DNA from: Bryobacter sp.
Lineage (GTDB): Bacteria > Acidobacteriota > Terriglobia > Bryobacterales > Bryobacteraceae
Length of the DNA: 45,244 bases
Assembly: GCA_022843605.1 (NCBI GenBank)
Contig: JALHNI010000036.1
Span: forward strand, 1-45,244
Reading direction: 5' to 3'
Positions 1 to 10,565 of this stretch are shown piece by piece (the stretch's first letter is position 1; each line of letters starts with the position of its first letter). The translations under genes and the position numbers were made by a program. Below the pieces are notes generated by a model, which was given only the letters and a program-made list of their open reading frames with translations, had not been told where the DNA came from and did not search any database.

Positions 1-2
1 GC

Positions 3-410
3 CCGGCGAGCGCGGGCGCGACACCGCCGCCGTTGAGCGCGAGCCCGGGAGCGCGCCCCGCGGCCGACGCAGGGGGGCTGGCGCCAGAATCGGCCTCCAC
101 GCTTTGCTATGTCCCCTGGTTCGGCTGGATCGCCTCCATTTACGTTTTGGCCTCGGAACGTTTCCGGGCGGAGCGGGGGGCGCGCTTCCATGCCTTCCAG
201 GGACTGTACCTGTTCGTCGTTTGGTTGATTGTCAACCAGGTGCTGGTGCCCATGTTCCGGATGCCGTTCGTGCCGAACCTGGGGTGGCCGCTGCGAATGG
301 CCGTCATCGGAGTCGGCATCTACATGGTGGTGAAGACCAGCCAGCGGGTGCGGGTGGTGCTGCCGATTATCGGGGAACTGGCGGAGAAGTCGGCCAGCGA
401 ACAAAATTAG
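3..410 (+). CDS. DUF4870/Tic20-like small membrane protein, probably 5'-truncated by the window edge
   Basis: The frame is open to the left edge. The first usable start is a TTG at 33, but the upstream codons are in frame and encode an Ala/Pro-rich stretch, so I think this is the 3' part of a longer gene; in related bacteria such linkers often follow an N-terminal zinc ribbon. The visible part holds LCYVPWFGWIASIYVL, then a charged RFRAERGARFHAFQG motif, then two further hydrophobic segments (about residues 58-75 and 88-105 counting from the TTG). The pattern of an aromatic first helix, an R-x-H-A-F-Q motif and two later helices is typical of the DUF4870/Tic20-like family of inner-membrane proteins, whose function is unknown. 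It ends 39 bp before argC, and a promoter lies in that gap, so it is probably a separate transcription unit. Confidence 0.6.
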   Translation, partial: PASAGATPPPLSASPGARPAADAGGLAPESASTLCYVPWFGWIASIYVLASERFRAERGARFHAFQGLYLFVVWLIVNQVLVPMFRMPFVPNLGWPLRMAVIGVGIYMVVKTSQRVRVVLPIIGELAEKSASEQN

Positions 411-418
411 GGGCGTGT

Positions 419-446
419 TATAATTATTCACTGAGTTGAATAATTA
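419..446 (+). promoter_or_regulatory. argC promoter -10 with overlapping perfect inverted repeat
   Basis: A perfect -10 hexamer TATAAT lies at 419-424. It overlaps an inverted repeat with 10-base perfect arms, TAATTATTCA at 421-430 and TGAATAATTA at 437-446, spaced by 6 bases and ending four bases before the argC ATG at 450. The half-site TGAAT/ATTCA is the core of ArgR (ARG-box) operators, so an arginine-responsive repressor site is a reasonable inference. The 6-base spacing and the orientation, ATTCA then TGAAT, are not those of a standard single ARG box. No clear -35 and no clear Shine-Dalgarno is visible. Confidence 0.5.
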
Positions 447-449
447 ATC

Positions 450-1442
450 ATGAGCACTTTGACAGGGATCGTTGGCTTTCGGGGCTATAGCGGCGCGGAA
501 CTGATTCGCCTTCTTTCTGGGCATCCGCACGCGAGTCCGATTCTGATGGAGCATCGGGCCGACGCGGGCGACCGCCCCGTCCCGGTGGGCCATACCGGAC
601 CACGGCGAATCGCCTCCACGCCCGCCGCCGCGCGCGAAGCCGGCGTGGAATGCGTATTTCTGGCGACGCCGCACGAAGTGTCGATCGAATTGGCGCCGGA
701 GTTCCTGGCCGCCGGCATCCGCGTGATCGACTTAAGCGGGGCCTTCCGCTTGCGCACGCCCGACATCTACAACCGCTGGTACAAGGAGCCCGCCATTCCG
801 GCTGACCTGCTGGCGGAGGCCGTCTATGGTCTGCCGGAGTTCTACCGCGCGGAGATTCGGGGCGCCCGGTTCGTCTCGAACCCCGGCTGTTACCCCACAG
901 CCGCCAACCTCGCCTTGCGGCCGCTGGTGGAAGCCGGAGTGCTCGACCTGGAAGCGGGAATCGTTTGCGACGCCAAAAGCGGCGTTTCTGGCGCCGGCCG
1001 CAAGCCCAGCCTGAAGACCCATTTCTGTGAAGTGACCGGCAACTTCTCGGCCTACTCCATCCTGCAGCACCGGCATGTGCCGGAGGTACTGCAAAACTCC
1101 GGCCTGGAGGAGAGCCAGTTCAGCTTCACCGCGCAGTTGATTCCGGTGCACCGCGGCATTCTGGAGACGATCTACGTACGCCTGAATCAGGACGCCGACC
1201 TCTGCGCGATTTACGCCGACGCTTACGCCGATGAGCCGTTTATTCGCCGTTATGCGCCGGGGCAGGTGCCGGATCTGCAAGCGGTGAACGGGACCAACTT
1301 CTGCGATCTGGGAGTGGTACAGAATCAGCGCCGCGCGGTGATTGTCGCAGCCGAGGATAATCTGGTGAAAGGCGCGGCCGGGCAGGCGGTTCAAAACATG
1401 AATCTGATGTTCGGTTGGCCGGAAACGGACGGGCTGCTATGA
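450..1442 (+). CDS. argC: N-acetyl-gamma-glutamyl-phosphate reductase
   Basis: Catalyses the NADPH-dependent reduction of N-acetylglutamyl-5-phosphate to the semialdehyde, the third step of arginine synthesis, in the cytosol. The 330-residue length fits the family. The N-terminal dinucleotide fold shows GFRGYSGAELIRLL (residues 9-22), then a DLSGAFRL motif near 94-101. The catalytic cysteine is C147 in SNPGCYPT, and a HRHVPEV motif and PVHRGIL follow. The ATG lies directly after the palindrome described above and has no obvious ribosome-binding site. The stop overlaps the argB start (ATGA), so the two are translationally coupled. The N-terminal motif has Phe-Arg where Ala-Ser or similar is usual; otherwise the protein looks intact. 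Confidence 0.95.
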   Translation: MSTLTGIVGFRGYSGAELIRLLSGHPHASPILMEHRADAGDRPVPVGHTGPRRIASTPAAAREAGVECVFLATPHEVSIELAPEFLAAGIRVIDLSGAFRLRTPDIYNRWYKEPAIPADLLAEAVYGLPEFYRAEIRGARFVSNPGCYPTAANLALRPLVEAGVLDLEAGIVCDAKSGVSGAGRKPSLKTHFCEVTGNFSAYSILQHRHVPEVLQNSGLEESQFSFTAQLIPVHRGILETIYVRLNQDADLCAIYADAYADEPFIRRYAPGQVPDLQAVNGTNFCDLGVVQNQRRAVIVAAEDNLVKGAAGQAVQNMNLMFGWPETDGLL

Positions 1443-2209
1443 AGATTCTGGTGAAATTGGGCGGCACGCTGCTGGACGATGCCGCATCGCGGAGCCGGCT
1501 ATCGGCGGAACTGGCCGCGGCGGCGCGCGAACAGCGCATGGTGGTGGTGCATGGCGGCGGCAAGCAGATGACGCGCTACCTGACGGAGCGCGGCGTCGAG
1601 AGCACGTTCGTCCATGGCCTGCGCGTCACGACGCCTGAGGTGGTGGACGCAATCCTGAAGGTCTTCGCCGGGACCGTGAACCATGAACTGGTGGCGTCAC
1701 TCGTGGCTGCGGGCGCCCTACCGGTCGGGCTGACCGGCATCGACGCGGGTCTGACTGAGGCCGTGCGCCTCTCGCCGGAACTCGGGCAGGTGGGTAAGCC
1801 CGTGCGGACCAACGCCGCGCTGCTGGATCTGTTGACGGCGAACGGCTATACCCCGGTGGTGGCCTGCGTGGCCGGGAATCGGCAAGGCGAAATCTTCAAC
1901 GTGAACGCGGACCAGATGGCCGTGAGCGCAGCCGTTGGCTTTGGCGCCAAGCGCCTGTGCTTCCTGACGGATGTCCCCGGCGTGAAGGGCGGCGACGGGG
2001 AGGTCATCGACGTGTTGACCTCGGCGGCTGCCAAACAGTTGATCGCCGACGGCATCGCTACAGGCGGCATGGAGGCCAAGCTGGTGTCGGCATGCGAAGC
2101 CTTAGAGGGCGGCGTGGGTTCAGTGACGATCGCCCCCGGGGCAACGCCCGGCGTGCTGGCGGCGCTACTGCGGGGCGAGGCCGTGGGAACGCGGATGGTT
2201 TCTGAGTGA
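1439..2209 (+). CDS. argB: N-acetylglutamate kinase
   Basis: Phosphorylates N-acetylglutamate with ATP, the second step of arginine synthesis, and supplies the substrate of the adjacent reductase. The start chosen is the ATG at 1439, which overlaps the argC stop as ATGA and gives the expected N-terminus MKILVKLGGTLLDD; an upstream in-frame start inside argC would add eight unrelated residues. Family motifs visible are KLGGTLL, VVHGGGKQM, GLRVTTPEVVD, NVNADQMA, FLTDVPGV and GGMEAKL, all typical of the amino-acid kinase fold. The length of 256 residues is slightly short but normal. The stop overlaps the GTG start of the next gene (GTGA). Confidence 0.95.
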   Translation: MKILVKLGGTLLDDAASRSRLSAELAAAAREQRMVVVHGGGKQMTRYLTERGVESTFVHGLRVTTPEVVDAILKVFAGTVNHELVASLVAAGALPVGLTGIDAGLTEAVRLSPELGQVGKPVRTNAALLDLLTANGYTPVVACVAGNRQGEIFNVNADQMAVSAAVGFGAKRLCFLTDVPGVKGGDGEVIDVLTSAAAKQLIADGIATGGMEAKLVSACEALEGGVGSVTIAPGATPGVLAALLRGEAVGTRMVSE

Positions 2210-2781
2210 CCGCCGCTGCGCAGACAACGGTGAGAAAAGCCACACTCGCCGACGTCCGGCCGATGGCGCGCCTGATCCAGCGCTATGCCGACCTCGGCGT
2301 GATGCTGCCGCGCAACGAGTTCGAACTGGCCGAGCATGTCCGCGACTTCATGATCGCCGTGAACCAGGACGGCGAACTGGTTGGCCTCGGAGCGTTGCAT
2401 ATCTACACACCAACGGTGGCGGAAGTACGCTCCTTGGGGGTGGATCCAGACCTAAAAACGCAGGGGATTGGACGGCGCATTGTAGAATCTCTCATCACTG
2501 AAGGGGAGCAACTGGGCCTTCACTCGATCTTCGCCTTCACCTACGTTCCGGGTTTTTTCCACAAGCTCCAGTTCGACCTGGTAGACCGTTCGGAGCTTCC
2601 GCTGAAGGCTTGGAAGGATTGCCTCCGTTGCCCCAAATTACAGGCATGTGATGAAATTTCCGTCATTCGCCGGATCAATAAAGAGTCCCTAACCCCTCCG
2701 AATCCCCGCATAGAGGGGGGGCCGTTCGCCCTATTTCCGGCGTCGGGAATCACCCGGCCAGTACTAAAAACCTCTAGCTGA
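2206..2781 (+). CDS. argA: short N-acetylglutamate synthase (GNAT, mycobacterial ArgA-like)
   Basis: A GNAT acetyltransferase that most likely makes N-acetylglutamate from glutamate and acetyl-CoA, the first step of the same pathway. Evidence is the GNAT core with EVRSLGVDP followed by the acetyl-CoA loop QGIGRR (about residues 73-88), and the C-terminal signature LKAWKDCLRCPKLQACDE, which is typical of the short single-domain synthases that lack the kinase-like domain of E. coli ArgA. The GTG start overlaps the argB stop, so argC-argB-argA is one coupled block. The last roughly 25 residues, after the usual family end near VIRRI, are encoded by a Pro/Gly-rich stretch that contains a GC-rich hairpin (2693-2718), so they look like an acquired tail. 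An argJ gene is not visible here, which is consistent with a need for a dedicated synthase. Confidence 0.8.
   Translation: MTAAAQTTVRKATLADVRPMARLIQRYADLGVMLPRNEFELAEHVRDFMIAVNQDGELVGLGALHIYTPTVAEVRSLGVDPDLKTQGIGRRIVESLITEGEQLGLHSIFAFTYVPGFFHKLQFDLVDRSELPLKAWKDCLRCPKLQACDEISVIRRINKESLTPPNPRIEGGPFALFPASGITRPVLKTSS
2693..2718. repeat. GC-rich hairpin inside the 3' end of the acetyltransferase gene
   Basis: CCCCTC at 2693-2698 pairs with GAGGGG at 2713-2718 around a 14-base loop. It resembles in composition the C-rich/G-rich hairpins at 44275-44329 between the transglycosylase and the amidase. It may be a copy of a small dispersed intergenic repeat that has been read through. Only a few copies are visible, so this is tentative. 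Confidence 0.35.
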
Positions 2782-2911
2782 TTGTATTTCTTTCAACGAC
2801 TTACCTCCCTTAGAAGGCGTCTCAGTACCTACATCGCGATACCCGCAAAAGAGTCTCCAGTAAGTACTTTGTTTTCAACGTTTTTTGAGCTATCACAGAT
2901 GAATAGCGCTT

Positions 2912-2929
2912 TTCGCGTGCTATCGCGAA
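2912..2929 (+). other. perfect small hairpin upstream of the molybdopterin-binding gene
   Basis: TTCGCG (2912-2917) and CGCGAA (2924-2929) form a perfect 6-bp stem with a 6-base loop, a few bases before the ribosome-binding site AGGAG (2937-2941) of the gene starting at 2953. It sits in a 171-bp gap (2782-2952) that is more AT-rich than its surroundings. There is no T-tract, so it is not a terminator. It could be a leader stem affecting translation, but no known riboswitch is recognisable. Confidence 0.35.
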
Positions 2930-2952
2930 CCAGCGGAGGAGTGTAGTCGAGA

Positions 2953-3927
2953 ATGAAAGCACAAACCGTTTCCACCCAAGAGGCGACCGGTCGTATTCTG
3001 TGTTCCACCATCTTCAGGCCCGGAGGCAAGAAGCTGTTGGCGAAGGGACACATCTTACGAGATGAGGACGTCCGGCTGTTAGCCGCAGAAGGCATGCAGC
3101 AAGTCTGGGTGACCGAGTTAGAAGAGTGGGAGATCGGAGAGGACGAAGCCGTCCTGACGGTCTCCCAGGAGATTGGATGCGGATCCCTGGAGATTCGCCC
3201 GGCAGCCGGAGGTCGCGCGAACCTGTTCGCCACGGAAGACTGCTGTTTGCTGGTGGATGAGGAGATGCTGCGACAGATCAACTGTACGTCCAGCATCGTC
3301 ATCGCCACGCTGGCCAACTTCACTTTTGCCCGCGCCGGACAGCGCGTGGCGACCATCAAGAGCAAGCCCTTTGCCGTGGGCCGTTCCGACCTGGACGGCG
3401 TAGTTGGCATGTTGAAGGAACGCGGACCGATCCTGCAGGCGCGCCCAGTGCGATCGCCGGCGGTGGGTGTTCTGTACACGGATCCGCTGCACGCCGATCG
3501 CGCACGGGTACTCTTTGAGAGCATCGTGCGGCAGCGGCTGGAGCGGTTCGGATTGCAGGCCGCGTATTCGCTGGCCTCAACGGAGGAGGACAGCGCGGTC
3601 GCCCGCTCCTTGCAGCATTTGCTGCGCGCCAAGCCAACGGTGATCCTGGTGGCGTCCACAACGGCGCCGGCCGGACCGGAAGACGTGATTGGCCGATCCA
3701 TCGTACAGGTGGGCTGCCAAGTGGAACGCTTTATGGCTCCGGTGGAACCGGGCAACCTCTTGTTGCTGGGCTACAAAGACGATGTACCGATTGTTTCGGC
3801 GCCGGGCTGCTACCGTTCGGCCAAACCGAACGTCGTCGACCTGATTCTGCCGCCCATGTTGGCACGCTATCGGGTTTCGGGGTGGGAAATTGCATCACTC
3901 GGCCATGGGGGACTGCTGGGAAATTAG
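2953..3927 (+). CDS. molybdopterin-binding domain protein (MoeA/MogA-like fold)
   Basis: The C-terminal part (about residues 165-310) resembles the MoCF/molybdopterin-binding fold of MogA and MoeA. It has AVGVLYTDPLHADRARV, a central TVILVASTTAP segment, then PVEPGNLLLLGYKDDVPIVSAPGCYRSAKPN, which matches the 'P-G-x-P.....LPG' end of that fold. The N-terminal part (EATGRILCSTIF, AKGHILRDEDVRLLAAEGMQQVWV) resembles the first MoeA-type domain. Proteins like this accompany molybdenum hydroxylases and may handle the cofactor before insertion, but this one has no such enzyme beside it; the only molybdenum enzyme in the window is at 20477. The ATG at 2953 is preceded by AGGAG with an 11-base spacing. 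The product has 324 residues, no signal peptide and no membrane segment. Exact function is unknown. Confidence 0.65.
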   Translation: MKAQTVSTQEATGRILCSTIFRPGGKKLLAKGHILRDEDVRLLAAEGMQQVWVTELEEWEIGEDEAVLTVSQEIGCGSLEIRPAAGGRANLFATEDCCLLVDEEMLRQINCTSSIVIATLANFTFARAGQRVATIKSKPFAVGRSDLDGVVGMLKERGPILQARPVRSPAVGVLYTDPLHADRARVLFESIVRQRLERFGLQAAYSLASTEEDSAVARSLQHLLRAKPTVILVASTTAPAGPEDVIGRSIVQVGCQVERFMAPVEPGNLLLLGYKDDVPIVSAPGCYRSAKPNVVDLILPPMLARYRVSGWEIASLGHGGLLGN

Positions 3928-3955
3928 AAATCCCTTAGAAATCTTGCGTTTCAGC

Positions 3956-3985
3956 TTGAGTTTTCAAGGACCTTTTATATATCCT
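3956..3985 (+). promoter_or_regulatory. possible promoter for a short transcript
   Basis: TTGAGT at 3956-3961 could serve as -35, and a TATATA/TATATC element lies at 3976-3983 at roughly the right distance. The element is AT-rich within a GC-rich context. It would start a transcript near 3990 that runs into the terminator at 4049. This is pattern-level evidence only. Confidence 0.3.
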
Positions 3986-3989
3986 GAAG

Positions 3990-4085
3990 TCGCAAGTTTC
4001 CTCCACAACCGCATACAGTCACCTCCGAGCTGTATGAAGGTGCTTATCAGGCCGGCAGATTCGTTCTGCCGGCCTCTTTTCGTTT
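3990..4085 (+). ncRNA. candidate small RNA or attenuator with pseudoknot-capable hairpin
   Basis: Between the promoter-like element and the terminator there is no open frame of note but there is clear structure. CATACAG (4012-4018) pairs perfectly with CTGTATG (4030-4036), leaving an 11-base loop that contains CCTCC (4022-4026). A second CCTCC lies at 4000-4004 in an unpaired stretch. The loop segment CACCT (4020-4024) is complementary to AGGTG (4038-4042), so an H-type pseudoknot could form. CCUCC loops are anti-Shine-Dalgarno sequences as used by several trans-acting small RNAs. Alternatively the region is simply the 3' untranslated end of the upstream gene, or an attenuator for the uvrA operon. 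Confidence 0.35.
4049..4085 (+). terminator. strong intrinsic terminator
   Basis: A perfect 11-bp stem, AGGCCGGCAGA (4049-4059) with TCTGCCGGCCT (4065-4075), closes a 5-base loop and is followed by CTTTTCGTTT. It ends either the molybdopterin-binding gene or the candidate small RNA, and separates both from the uvrA operon. Confidence 0.85.
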
Positions 4086-4160
4086 AACTTGTTGATTCTC
4101 TGAGCCAATGGCGTGCCGACGCTACGGAATGATACGATGGCTTGAGACGTCGGCCTCCCC

Positions 4161-4367
4161 TTGCGTGCAAAACTCAGAATCATTTCGGGCTTCGGCCTGC
4201 TCCTAGTTGGAATCGTAGGCATCATCCTGCCGGTTATGCCTGGCTGGATCTTCCTGATCCCGGGCCTCGTCATTCTGAGTGACCACTTCGTCTGGGCCAG
4301 GCGGCTTCTTGATCGAGCCAAGCAGTACCTGGAAAAATTGAAGCAAGCCGGAAAGAAAGTCGACTGA
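4161..4367 (+). CDS. small PGPGW-type transmembrane protein
   Basis: A 68-residue protein with two hydrophobic stretches around a tight turn: [29 protein letters not shown], then a basic amphipathic tail ending KKVD. The P-x-x-P-G-W turn is the signature of a widespread family of small inner-membrane proteins of unknown function. The start is a TTG at 4161, because an in-frame stop lies at 4143 and no ATG or GTG fits. The stop is only 4 bp before uvrA, so it leads the uvrA-pyc operon; a functional link to DNA repair is not evident. Confidence 0.7.
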   Translation: MRAKLRIISGFGLLLVGIVGIILPVMPGWIFLIPGLVILSDHFVWARRLLDRAKQYLEKLKQAGKKVD

Positions 4368-4371
4368 CGCC

Positions 4372-7122
<2,751 letters not shown>

Positions 7123-7127
7123 AGAAA

Positions 7128-10100
7128 TTGAAGAAGCTGCTCGCGCTCAATCGTGGCGAAATCGCCATCCGTATCTTCCGTGCCGCCTCCGAGTTGGGGC
7201 TGAAGACGGTGGCTGTTTATTCGAAGGAAGATAAGCTTTCCCTGCATCGCTTCAAGGCCGACGAAGCTTACCTGGTGGGCGAGGGCAAAGGCCCCGTACA
7301 GGCTTACCTCGACGTGGAAGGGATTGTGGCGCTAGCCGCCGAGAAGGGTGTCGACTTCATCCACCCGGGCTATGGCTTCCTCAGCGAGAACCCGGCGCTC
7401 GCCCGCGCGTGCCAACACTATGGCATCGGATTTGTCGGCCCGGACCCGGCAATTCTTGACTCCCTGGGCGACAAAACGGCCGCCCGGAAACTGGCACAGA
7501 AAGCCGGGATCAACGTGGTTCCCGGCACCGAAAAGCCGGTCAAGCGGATCGAAGAGGCTGCGGCCATCGCGGCCAAGATTGGCTTTCCGCTGATCATCAA
7601 GGCCGCCTTCGGCGGCGGCGGACGAGGGATGCGCGTCGTGGAGAATCCGGACGATTTCGCCACCAAGCTCGACGAGGCGCGCGGCGAAGCAGCCGCGGCG
7701 TTCGGCAATGACGCGGTGTTTCTGGAGCGATTCATCAAGCGTGCCAAGCACATCGAAGTGCAGATCCTGGGAGATACGCACGGCAACCTGCTGCACCTCT
7801 ACGAGCGTGATTGCTCGGTGCAGCGCCGCCATCAGAAGGTGGTGGAGGTGGCGCCCGCAGTGAACCTCGATCCGCGCATTCGCGAGGAGTTGTGCGAAGC
7901 CGCATTGAAGCTGGCGCGCGCCGCCGGATACACCAATGCCGGCACGGTGGAGTTTCTGGTCGACGTCGACCGCGCCGAATGGTACTTCATTGAAGTGAAC
8001 CCGCGGGTGCAGGTGGAGCACACCGTTACCGAAGTCGTTACCGGAATCGACATCGTGAGGGCCCAAATCCAGGTGGCACAGGGCCATGACTTACATGGCG
8101 AGGTGATGCGTCTGCCGCGGCAGAAAGACGTGCTGGTGAATGGCTTTGCCCTGCAATGCCGCGTGACCACCGAAGACCCCGCCCAGAACTTCACGCCGGA
8201 CTACGGCAAGATTCATACCTACCGTTCGCCGGCCGGTTTTGGTATCCGGCTCGATGGCGCCTCGGCGTACGGCGGCGCCGTAATTACTCCTTACTACGAC
8301 TCGCTGCTCGTCAAGACGACCGCCTGGGGCCGGGACTTTCCGCAGGCCTGCCAGCGCATGGATCGCGCCCTGCGAGAGTTCCGGATCCGCGGCGTCAAGA
8401 CGAATATTCCGTTCCTCGAGAACGTCATTAATGACGAGCCGTTTCAGCGTGGCGAAGTAACGACCAGCTATCTGGAGCAGAATCCGCGGCTGTTTAAGTT
8501 TTCCAGCCGCCGCGACCGCGCCACGCGTCTGCTGAGTTACCTGGGTGAGGTGATCATCAATGGCAACCCAGAGGTCGCCGGGAAGCCGCAGCCGCTCGCC
8601 TATGCTCGTATCCCGGTGCCGGAACCTGTGCTTGGCGCGCCGCCGGCCGGCACGAAGCAGGTACTCGAAGCGCTGGGCGCCGAGGGCTTTGCCAAATGGA
8701 CCAGGCAACAGAAGCAACTGCTGCTGACCGACACCACCTTCCGTGACGCGCACCAGAGTCTACTGGCGACGCGCATGCGCACTTACGACTTACTCAAGAT
8801 CGCCAATCACGTCGCTCATCGCCTGCCCAATCTGTATTCGCTCGAGATGTGGGGCGGCGCCACGTTCGACGTCGCGATGCGCTTTCTGCTGGAAGACCCC
8901 TGGATTCGGCTTCGCCGCCTGCGCGAAGAGGTGCCGAACATCTGTTTCCAGATGTTACTTCGGGCTTCGAACGCGGTGGGTTATACGGCCTATCCCGACA
9001 ACGTCGTTCGCGAGTTCATCGCCACGGCCTCCGATGAGGGCATCGATATCTTCCGGGTCTTTGACTCGCTCAATTGGCTCCCCAATATGAAAGCGCCGCT
9101 AGAGGCGGTGCGCCGGACCAAAGGCGTGGCCGAAGCAGCCATCTGTTACACGGGAGACATTCTCGATCCCAAGCGCGATAAGTACCCGTTGACTTACTAC
9201 GTCAATATGGCGAAGGAACTCGAGAAGATGGGCGCCCATATCCTGGCGATCAAGGATATGGCCGGACTGTGTAAGCCCTATGCCGCGGAGAAGCTGGTGA
9301 AGGCGTTGAAACAGGAGGTCGGCCTACCGATCCATTTTCATACGCACGATTCGAGCGGGCTAAACGCCGCCTCAATCTTTAAGGCCGCCGAGGCCGGCGT
9401 CGATGTGGCGGATGCCGCCGTAGCCGCAATGTCGGGTGGGCTTTCGCAGCCGAACCTCAACAACATCGTCGCCTCGCTGGCGCATACCAAACGCGACACG
9501 GGCCTCGACAGCCAAGCCCTCTATGCCGCCTCTGAATACTGGGAAGCAGTACGCGGCCACTATCGTCCGTTCGATACCGGCCCTCGCTTCGGTTTGGCCG
9601 ACCTCTACTGGCACGAGATGCCGGGCGGCCAGTACACCAATCTGCGCGAGCAAGCCGAGAGCATGGGTCTCGGCCCACGCTGGCCGGAGATCGCGCACAC
9701 CTATGGGGAAGTGAATTATCTGTTCGGCGATATCGTGAAAGTTACGCCGTCGAGCAAAGTGGTGGGGGACCTGGCGATCTTCCTGGTGAGCCACGGTATG
9801 ACGGTGAGCGAGTTCGCGAATCTACCGCTGGATCATTCGTTGACCCTGCCGAACTCGGTGATCGATATGCTGATGGGCTCACTCGGTGTTCCCGAAGGCG
9901 GCTGGCCCAAGCGGGTGCGGGACCTGATCCTGCAAAAGGTGAAGCCGCTGAAGGGCCGCCCGGGCGCCAGCCTGAAGGCGATCGACCTGGCTGAGACTAG
10001 CGCGCTACTCGAGAAGAAGTTCGGCACGAAGCCGGTTCGCACGGACCTCATGAGTTATCTCATGTACCCCGATGTCTTCACGAAGTTCGCCAAGGCCCGC

Positions 10101-10565
10101 GCGACTTACGGCGAACTTGAAGTGATCCCTTCCCGCCAGTTCTTCTACGGCATGGAGAAGGGCGAGGAAGTCACCGTAGAACTAGAAGCGGGCAAGACTC
10201 TTTACATCAAATTTCTGACGGCGAGTGAGCCGCATCCGGATGGGACGCGGACCGTCTTTTTCGAATTGAACGGCCAGCCACGCGAAGTGACTGTGCGCGA
10301 TAAGACGCTAAAGAGCCTGGAACCGGAGCGCTCCAAGGCTGACCCCACGATCGCCGGCCATGTCGGTGCGCCGATCCCTGGCGCCATCACCAGCCTGTTC
10401 GTCGAGCTCAATCAAGCCGTCGAAAAGGGCGATAAGCTGCTCGTCCTCGAAGCCATGAAGATGCAAACCACGGTCGCAGCCCCGATCGCGGGACGCATCA
10501 AACAACGCCTCGTGAAAACCGGCGATAGCGTCGATGCCAAGGACTTGCTGCTGGTGATCGAATAG
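7128..10565 (+). CDS. pyc: pyruvate carboxylase
   Basis: Biotin enzyme that carboxylates pyruvate to oxaloacetate, replenishing the TCA cycle. At 1145 residues it is the full single-chain form. The biotin carboxylase part (about 1-460) opens with KKLLALNRGEIAIRIFRA and carries the ATP-grasp loop AAFGGGGRGMR and EVNPRVQVEHTVTE. The carboxyltransferase part begins with LLTDTTFRDAHQSLLATRMRT near 532. The carrier domain ends the chain with EAMKMQT, placing the biotinylated lysine at about 1111. The start is a TTG at 7128, five bases after the uvrA stop and directly giving the conserved N-terminus. Its stop abuts the stop of the opposite-strand acetyltransferase (TAG|CTA), with no room for a terminator. 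Confidence 0.97.
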   Translation: MKKLLALNRGEIAIRIFRAASELGLKTVAVYSKEDKLSLHRFKADEAYLVGEGKGPVQAYLDVEGIVALAAEKGVDFIHPGYGFLSENPALARACQHYGIGFVGPDPAILDSLGDKTAARKLAQKAGINVVPGTEKPVKRIEEAAAIAAKIGFPLIIKAAFGGGGRGMRVVENPDDFATKLDEARGEAAAAFGNDAVFLERFIKRAKHIEVQILGDTHGNLLHLYERDCSVQRRHQKVVEVAPAVNLDPRIREELCEAALKLARAAGYTNAGTVEFLVDVDRAEWYFIEVNPRVQVEHTVTEVVTGIDIVRAQIQVAQGHDLHGEVMRLPRQKDVLVNGFALQCRVTTEDPAQNFTPDYGKIHTYRSPAGFGIRLDGASAYGGAVITPYYDSLLVKTTAWGRDFPQACQRMDRALREFRIRGVKTNIPFLENVINDEPFQRGEVTTSYLEQNPRLFKFSSRRDRATRLLSYLGEVIINGNPEVAGKPQPLAYARIPVPEPVLGAPPAGTKQVLEALGAEGFAKWTRQQKQLLLTDTTFRDAHQSLLATRMRTYDLLKIANHVAHRLPNLYSLEMWGGATFDVAMRFLLEDPWIRLRRLREEVPNICFQMLLRASNAVGYTAYPDNVVREFIATASDEGIDIFRVFDSLNWLPNMKAPLEAVRRTKGVAEAAICYTGDILDPKRDKYPLTYYVNMAKELEKMGAHILAIKDMAGLCKPYAAEKLVKALKQEVGLPIHFHTHDSSGLNAASIFKAAEAGVDVADAAVAAMSGGLSQPNLNNIVASLAHTKRDTGLDSQALYAASEYWEAVRGHYRPFDTGPRFGLADLYWHEMPGGQYTNLREQAESMGLGPRWPEIAHTYGEVNYLFGDIVKVTPSSKVVGDLAIFLVSHGMTVSEFANLPLDHSLTLPNSVIDMLMGSLGVPEGGWPKRVRDLILQKVKPLKGRPGASLKAIDLAETSALLEKKFGTKPVRTDLMSYLMYPDVFTKFAKARATYGELEVIPSRQFFYGMEKGEEVTVELEAGKTLYIKFLTASEPHPDGTRTVFFELNGQPREVTVRDKTLKSLEPERSKADPTIAGHVGAPIPGAITSLFVELNQAVEKGDKLLVLEAMKMQTTVAAPIAGRIKQRLVKTGDSVDAKDLLLVIE

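Noticed and set aside
2782..2952. Molybdenum-cofactor riboswitch upstream of the molybdopterin-binding gene
   Set aside because: Only one small hairpin is visible; the multi-stem pattern of the known Moco element is not recognisable by eye.
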